Source of the DNA: a virus
Virus record (IMG/VR): IMGVR_UViG_3300005732_000004
Span: 1-50,993 of that record
Strand: one strand, 5' to 3'
DNA: 50,993 nucleotides
Part shown: positions 48,063 to 50,993 of the stretch, piece by piece
Layout of the letters: each line of letters opens with the position of its first letter
Numbering within the stretch: the stretch's first letter is position 1
Made by a program: the position numbers and the translations under genes
The notes under the pieces: generated by a model
The model's input: only the letters and a program-made list of their open reading frames with translations
Databases searched by the model: none
What the model was told of the DNA's origin: nothing

Positions 48063-48203
48063 TTATGCAAACATCTTGAGCGCAACGTATAAAGCCGTGA
48101 CGATGATAACACCCACTCCGCTACCTACTGCCAGCCCGCACACAAAATAATGCCTTGTTAGTTCACGATGTTCTTCTTGCGTAAGCTTCAAAATCACCAT
48201 CAT
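48063..48203 (-). CDS. small single-helix membrane protein (46 aa)
   Basis: ATG at 48203, with AAGGGA 5 nt upstream, is preferred over a TTG 18 codons earlier. MMVILKLTQEEHRELTRHYF, then VCGLAVGSGVGVIIVTALYV is one transmembrane helix. Unknown. Confidence 0.58.
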   Translation of the reverse strand: MMVILKLTQEEHRELTRHYFVCGLAVGSGVGVIIVTALYVALKMFA

Positions 48204-48231
48204 GCGCTTCCCTTGGCCCAGCTCGGAATAG

Positions 48232-48354
48232 TCATGCTCCCCATCCCAACATGACAAATATACCTAAAGTCACAAGTAGCCCCAAAGCGCACACTAGCAT
48301 GTAGATAATCATGTAAATGGAAAACCGCCAATCGTCATTTATACCTTTAGTCAT
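48232..48354 (-). CDS. small single-helix membrane protein (40 aa)
   Basis: ATG at 48354, 3 nt after the neighbour's stop, AGGATTGAGAG upstream. MTKGINDDWRFSIYMIIYML, then VCALGLLVTLGIFVML: one or two short transmembrane passes. Pairs in location with 48063-48203. Unknown. Confidence 0.55.
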   Translation of the reverse strand: MTKGINDDWRFSIYMIIYMLVCALGLLVTLGIFVMLGWGA

Positions 48355-48357
48355 CTC

Positions 48358-48570
48358 TCAATCCTTCCTATGTTCTGCACACCGCCATTGGCCTAGACGT
48401 GCCTTTGCTGCAGCCTTGCGGCCTAATCCTAATTCACGCATTGCCTCGCTTAAGCTGACATTGTAGCCAAACCCAGGGTAAGGAACGTCGCAAACATCGC
48501 ACTTGGTCATGAACCTATAAATCGGCTCACCATCCGCGTTAGTGCCTATGCGTTTAAGTGCTGCTGGCAC
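48358..48570 (-). CDS. small Cys/His-rich protein (70 aa)
   Basis: GTG start at 48570, within the 3' end of the interrupted gene. KCDVCDVPYPGFGYNVSLSE, then QWRCAEHRKD: a CxxC and a C..H pair that could bind one zinc. No known finger class fits exactly. Unknown. Confidence 0.6.
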   Translation of the reverse strand: MPAALKRIGTNADGEPIYRFMTKCDVCDVPYPGFGYNVSLSEAMRELGLGRKAAAKARLGQWRCAEHRKD

Positions 48571-48700
48571 CGCTTATCCGATCACAAGCCCGTTGGTTAC
48601 CCTTTTCGCATTCTCCAATCTGTATCGATGCAATTGCCCAAAATACTAGGCACAAAATCAGATATAGCGTTAGAGGCGTTATTTGCTTTAGTTCTGCCAT
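48554..48700 (-). pseudogene. 3' part of a small membrane gene interrupted by the IS
   Basis: Reads on minus from 48700, MAELKQITPLTLYLILCLVF, then WAIASIQIGECEKGNQ: one transmembrane helix and two Cys. No ribosome site precedes this ATG. Its frame extends upstream as HTDCKTRY, directly into the right end of the tnpB insertion. The intact gene may have begun MSEKRTNATP at 49902, now fused to tnpB. Confidence 0.5.
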
Positions 48701-48728
48701 GTAGCGGGTTTTGCAATCTGTGTGAGGG

Positions 48729-48790
48729 GTGACTGCTCCCCGCCCTGAAGGACAGGGCTTCAAGCGCTCTGCGCTCATTTCGCTCCGCTT
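48729..48790 (-). ncRNA. predicted omegaRNA (reRNA) 3' end
   Basis: In tnpB elements the omegaRNA scaffold includes the 3' end of tnpB and the right-end hairpin, and its guide is the DNA directly flanking the element. Here the scaffold would end at about 48729, and a guide would read CCCTCACACAGATTGC on minus. The 5' end of the RNA cannot be set from sequence. Confidence 0.5.
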
Positions 48791-49880
48791 CATGACAAGG
48801 CTCCTTCTGCAAGCGCGTCCAGTCCGACACGGAGAATGTTCTGTGCTGCGTTCACGTCACGGTCATGGACCGTCCCGCAATCGCTGCATTCCCACTCTCT
48901 TATTCCAAGACCTGCGATACCTTTCGGCCTCGAATTGGGCAGTGTGCCGCAACTCGAACAGGTTTGGGTTGTATATGCCTCATTTGCCTCAAGCATCTTC
49001 CCGCCATGCATAACTGCCTTGTACGACAACATATTCTTGAAGCTTGACCAGCCAGCATCGAGTACACTCTTTGCCATTGTGGTCTTGGCTAGTTTTGATG
49101 ATGACACATCGCCAACGACGATTGTGCCAAACTGTTTTGCAATGGCGTTTGAAGCCTTGTGCAAAAAGTCTTTACGGCGGTTCGCAATCTTCGCATGGAT
49201 ATTGCGCACTCGCTTTGATTTCTTTGCCCGCTGGGATATCGCCAACGCTTTCTCTGACTTGCGGTAAAACTGCATGGCCTCTAGACGCTCACCATTGCTT
49301 AGTGTCACCATGTCCTTTAATCCAAGGTCAATTCCCACTGCCTCTTTTTCAGCCACATCTGCGCATCCAACCTTAATCGGCATATTGATGTACCAACGAC
49401 CGCGTGCATCTTGATTGAATGAACCAGCACCAATCTTAATACCCTCAACCAAACGTGGATGCAGGTGCATTACTTGATATTTCACGCCACGGAATTTGAG
49501 TGTTTGCCCATCAAATGTGATGTGACTAGTGTTGAAAGGAACCCAACCTAAGGACTTGCGGCCACGCCACCGCAAACCAGCACGCCTTGCTTTCTGTCGG
49601 GAAATGTCAAATTGCTGACAAACACGTTGCACTGTGTGCGCGTGTAAGTCTAGCTCCTTTGACGAACTCGCGGTCAGCTTCTGCAGATCGAACCGGGAAA
49701 GCCAAACTCGGTCGCGTTTCCAAGCGAACATCGATGTCTCGTTTAGGTAGTTCCAAACAAAATTCACTGCACGCGCTTGCCGAGATAACTCACTTGCAAA
49801 CTTATCCCGCACTCGCAATTTGATAGTCAGTGTTTGTTCCATTTTGTACTCACTTACCCACACTTGGGGGAATGGGGTTG
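48729..49880 (-). mobile_element. tnpB-only IS200/IS605-family insertion (IS1341-type)
   Basis: Encodes only TnpB; no Y1 transposase (TnpA) is present. The right end has the typical subterminal hairpin GCCCTG-TCCTT-CAGGGC (48742-48758) followed by GGGGAGCAGTCA. The left end is short and has a CCC/GGG hairpin around the tnpB start. No target duplication, as usual for this family. End positions are estimates. Confidence 0.7.
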
Positions 49881-49902
49881 CGTTCGTCCGTTTTTCGCTC
49901 AT
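48790..49902 (-). CDS. tnpB: TnpB, RNA-guided nuclease of an IS200/IS605-type element (370 aa)
   Basis: The native start is probably the ATG at 49842 (MEQTLTIKLRVRDKFASELS); the ORF is fused to 20 upstream codons of the flanking gene. The RuvC-I motif AVGIDLGLKDMVTLSNG has its Asp. Zn-finger CSSCG...CSDC follows. RuvC-III is HDRDVNAAQNILRVG with its Asp. In the RuvC-II position the usual Glu is not seen: the strand reads TIVVGDVSSSKLAK. Close family members share GDV. Length about 350 from the native start. Inactive or altered catalysis is possible. Confidence 0.9.
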   Translation of the reverse strand: MSEKRTNATPFPQVWVSEYKMEQTLTIKLRVRDKFASELSRQARAVNFVWNYLNETSMFAWKRDRVWLSRFDLQKLTASSSKELDLHAHTVQRVCQQFDISRQKARRAGLRWRGRKSLGWVPFNTSHITFDGQTLKFRGVKYQVMHLHPRLVEGIKIGAGSFNQDARGRWYINMPIKVGCADVAEKEAVGIDLGLKDMVTLSNGERLEAMQFYRKSEKALAISQRAKKSKRVRNIHAKIANRRKDFLHKASNAIAKQFGTIVVGDVSSSKLAKTTMAKSVLDAGWSSFKNMLSYKAVMHGGKMLEANEAYTTQTCSSCGTLPNSRPKGIAGLGIREWECSDCGTVHDRDVNAAQNILRVGLDALAEGALS

Positions 49903-50258
49903 GCTTCACCTCTCAGATTAGCTATTAATTCACTAACTCGGCGCTCTAGCTCTTCGTCTAAAATGTTAGCTGACCATATATGCTCTTGGATATCTTGAAG
50001 CTCTTCAACAATAGGGCCGTAAATCTCCCTTGCACATGCAAGAACTGCCTGTTCATGCGCTTTGCTGATTGCATCTTCACCATCGAGAACAACTTGGGTC
50101 ATAGACCAAGAAACCGTTGTATCAATACCTACCCCATACCCTGATGACGCTGGGCCTATTTGCTCGGCCTCCTTAGTGATTTTCAGGCGGGAAGTTGGAT
50201 ATACAGGAACCCTGTTTCCGCGAACTGATTTCAAGCTTTCAATAATGGGAAGTTTCAT
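49899..50258 (-). CDS. hypothetical protein (119 aa)
   Basis: MKLPIIESLKSVRGNRVPVY, then AEQIGPASSGYGVGIDTTVS and a helical acidic C-terminus (EELQDIQEHIWSANILDEEL). The pattern is that of small early phage proteins. Its stop overlaps the ATG at 49902 where the interrupted gene begins. Unknown. Confidence 0.65.
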   Translation of the reverse strand: MKLPIIESLKSVRGNRVPVYPTSRLKITKEAEQIGPASSGYGVGIDTTVSWSMTQVVLDGEDAISKAHEQAVLACAREIYGPIVEELQDIQEHIWSANILDEELERRVSELIANLRGEA

Positions 50259-50590
50259 GATCCACCTCTTGCGCGCTTGAGGGCGGTGCGGGCTTTTTTT
50301 ATGCGCCTATACCAACTGTGATTTTTGTTCGAATTGTCGTGAGGGTTGATGCCTTTTTGGCGAACAAGCGCATTTACTTCTTTCAATAAATCAACAACCA
50401 CCTCAACCAGTTCATCCTCTATGGGACGGTGGTTCCATGCATTCATGGCCTCTTGCTGAGTGCAAAAACGTTCGGACTCGCACAAGCAGTTTGAACATTC
50501 GTACCAGTATTCGTTGTTCACCTTTTGCCAGTCATCCGCGGTCATTTTGCTATTCCCGCAAAACGGACAAAGTTTAAGCTTCTCAGTCAT
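50255..50590 (-). CDS. Lar-like restriction-alleviation / zinc-ribbon protein (111 aa)
   Basis: LKLCPFCGNSKMTADDWQK, then YECSNCLCESERFCTQQEAM with NAWNHRPIE: two CxxC pairs followed by the A..AWN.R signature of the Lar family. Lar helps phages and plasmids escape type I restriction. The C-terminal half (60-111) is a helical extension. 4-base overlaps on both sides. Confidence 0.8.
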   Translation of the reverse strand: MTEKLKLCPFCGNSKMTADDWQKVNNEYWYECSNCLCESERFCTQQEAMNAWNHRPIEDELVEVVVDLLKEVNALVRQKGINPHDNSNKNHSWYRRIKKARTALKRARGGS

Positions 50591-50913
50591 TTCTTACGCG
50601 CCTCCAGCATTGCGTCTGCAAATTCGTATGCTGACTGGGCAATACCTTTTGGGTCAGATTCACCAAATGACGCAAGGTGCCCCATAAGCGCCTGACCTGC
50701 GAAATAGTCGCGCAGTGTCATATCTGACTGCATGATTTCGGGGTTTAATGGGTCGATAGTGCGATACCAAAGGTCGTACTTACCCAACTCATCTTTATGG
50801 GTATACTCATATTTCCATGCCTCGCCGTTATCGATCACGATCCCGTCAGCCCTTGCCTTGGCTAAATCGTCGCCATCCCATTTATCGTGATATGCCTTCA
50901 TTCGCTCAGTCAT
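50587..50913 (-). CDS. phage protein with LRDYFAGQAL motif (108 aa)
   Basis: ATG at 50913 is chosen over a TTG one codon earlier; TGATG overlaps the upstream stop. EAWKYEYTHKDELGKYDLWY, then TLRDYFAGQALMGHLASFGE and SAYEFADAMLEARKK: a family frequent in phages, of unknown function. Full length. Confidence 0.75.
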   Translation of the reverse strand: MTERMKAYHDKWDGDDLAKARADGIVIDNGEAWKYEYTHKDELGKYDLWYRTIDPLNPEIMQSDMTLRDYFAGQALMGHLASFGESDPKGIAQSAYEFADAMLEARKK

Positions 50914-50993
50914 CAAACAACCCTCTCAATCATGTGCAGTTCATAAGCCCAACCAGCTAGAACAGGCGTTAGGGCGCAAAATAAAGCGGTGAG
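50913..50993 (-). CDS. partial gene at window edge (5' end missing)
   Basis: Open on minus from the edge to the TGA at 50913: LTALFCALTPVLAGWAYELH, then MIERVV. Looks like the end of a short membrane protein. If the window were circular, the frame would meet a TGA about 20 bases past the join, and no good start appears. The join is not established. Confidence 0.45.
   Translation of the reverse strand, partial: LTALFCALTPVLAGWAYELHMIERVV

Noticed and set aside
1-50993. CRISPR arrays, integrase, attachment sites, DNA polymerase
   Set aside because: No regular repeat-spacer array, no tyrosine or serine recombinase and no polymerase motifs were seen.
1-50993. Circular or terminally redundant genome
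   Set aside because: No repeat is shared between the two ends, and the frame entering from the right edge does not continue to a good start across the join.

Overview
The window reads as most of, or all of, a roughly 51 kb tailed-phage genome. Its gene content points to a siphovirus of an alphaproteobacterium. The evidence for the host is a DUF2312/GapR-like nucleoid protein (a family typical of Alphaproteobacteria), a GH108 endolysin fused to membrane helices, and a DnaA-domain-IV-like protein of the kind found in alphaproteobacterial phages. The head genes are HK97-type: portal, MuF-like minor head protein, prohead protease and major capsid protein with an N-terminal delta domain. I found no integrase, no clear CI-type repressor and no DNA polymerase, so lysogeny is not supported and replication probably uses the host polymerase. 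The window ends are not clean gene boundaries, and I could not show that they join.

Layout. (1) 0-10.4 kb, minus strand: closely packed early genes, many with 4-base ATGA overlaps. They include a DUF1376-type replisome organiser, a DnaB-like helicase and many small accessory proteins, plus one divergent plus-strand gene (3500-3943). (2) 10.4-12.5 kb: a tRNA-Arg(TCT) on the minus strand, six small plus-strand genes, and then a gene-free stretch. That stretch carries a self-contained minus-strand transcription unit of about 570 nt, with a near-consensus promoter, several long-range helices, UUCG and GAAA tetraloops, and a terminator. I read it as a large structured noncoding RNA. (3) 12.5-19.6 kb: a short minus operon (RHH-like, RusA, GapR-like) diverges from a plus-strand recombination operon. 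The plus operon has a coiled-coil protein, a Rad52-type annealing protein, a DUF5131 (Gp37/Gp68) protein split by a LAGLIDADG intein, a YbcO-like nuclease and an HNH endonuclease.

(4) 19.6-45.1 kb, minus strand: one long late operon read right to left. In order it holds terS, terL, portal, MuF, protease, capsid, connectors, tail tube, the G/GT chaperone pair (a probable -1 frameshift), tape measure, tail tip, a phospholipase-A2-like protein, tailspike, endolysin, an overlapping spanin-like pair and small membrane proteins. (5) 45.3-51 kb, minus strand: a NusG/RfaH-like factor sits just upstream of the late operon leader. Further upstream are small proteins, SSB, the DnaA-like protein, a tnpB-only IS200/IS605-type insertion with a predicted omegaRNA end, and a Lar-like zinc-ribbon protein.

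How it fits together: the organiser and helicase load host replication machinery. The Rad52-type protein, SSB, RusA and nucleases handle recombination. The NusG-like factor is well placed to act on late transcription. Many genes under 60 codons are called here from start, ribosome-binding-site and overlap evidence.
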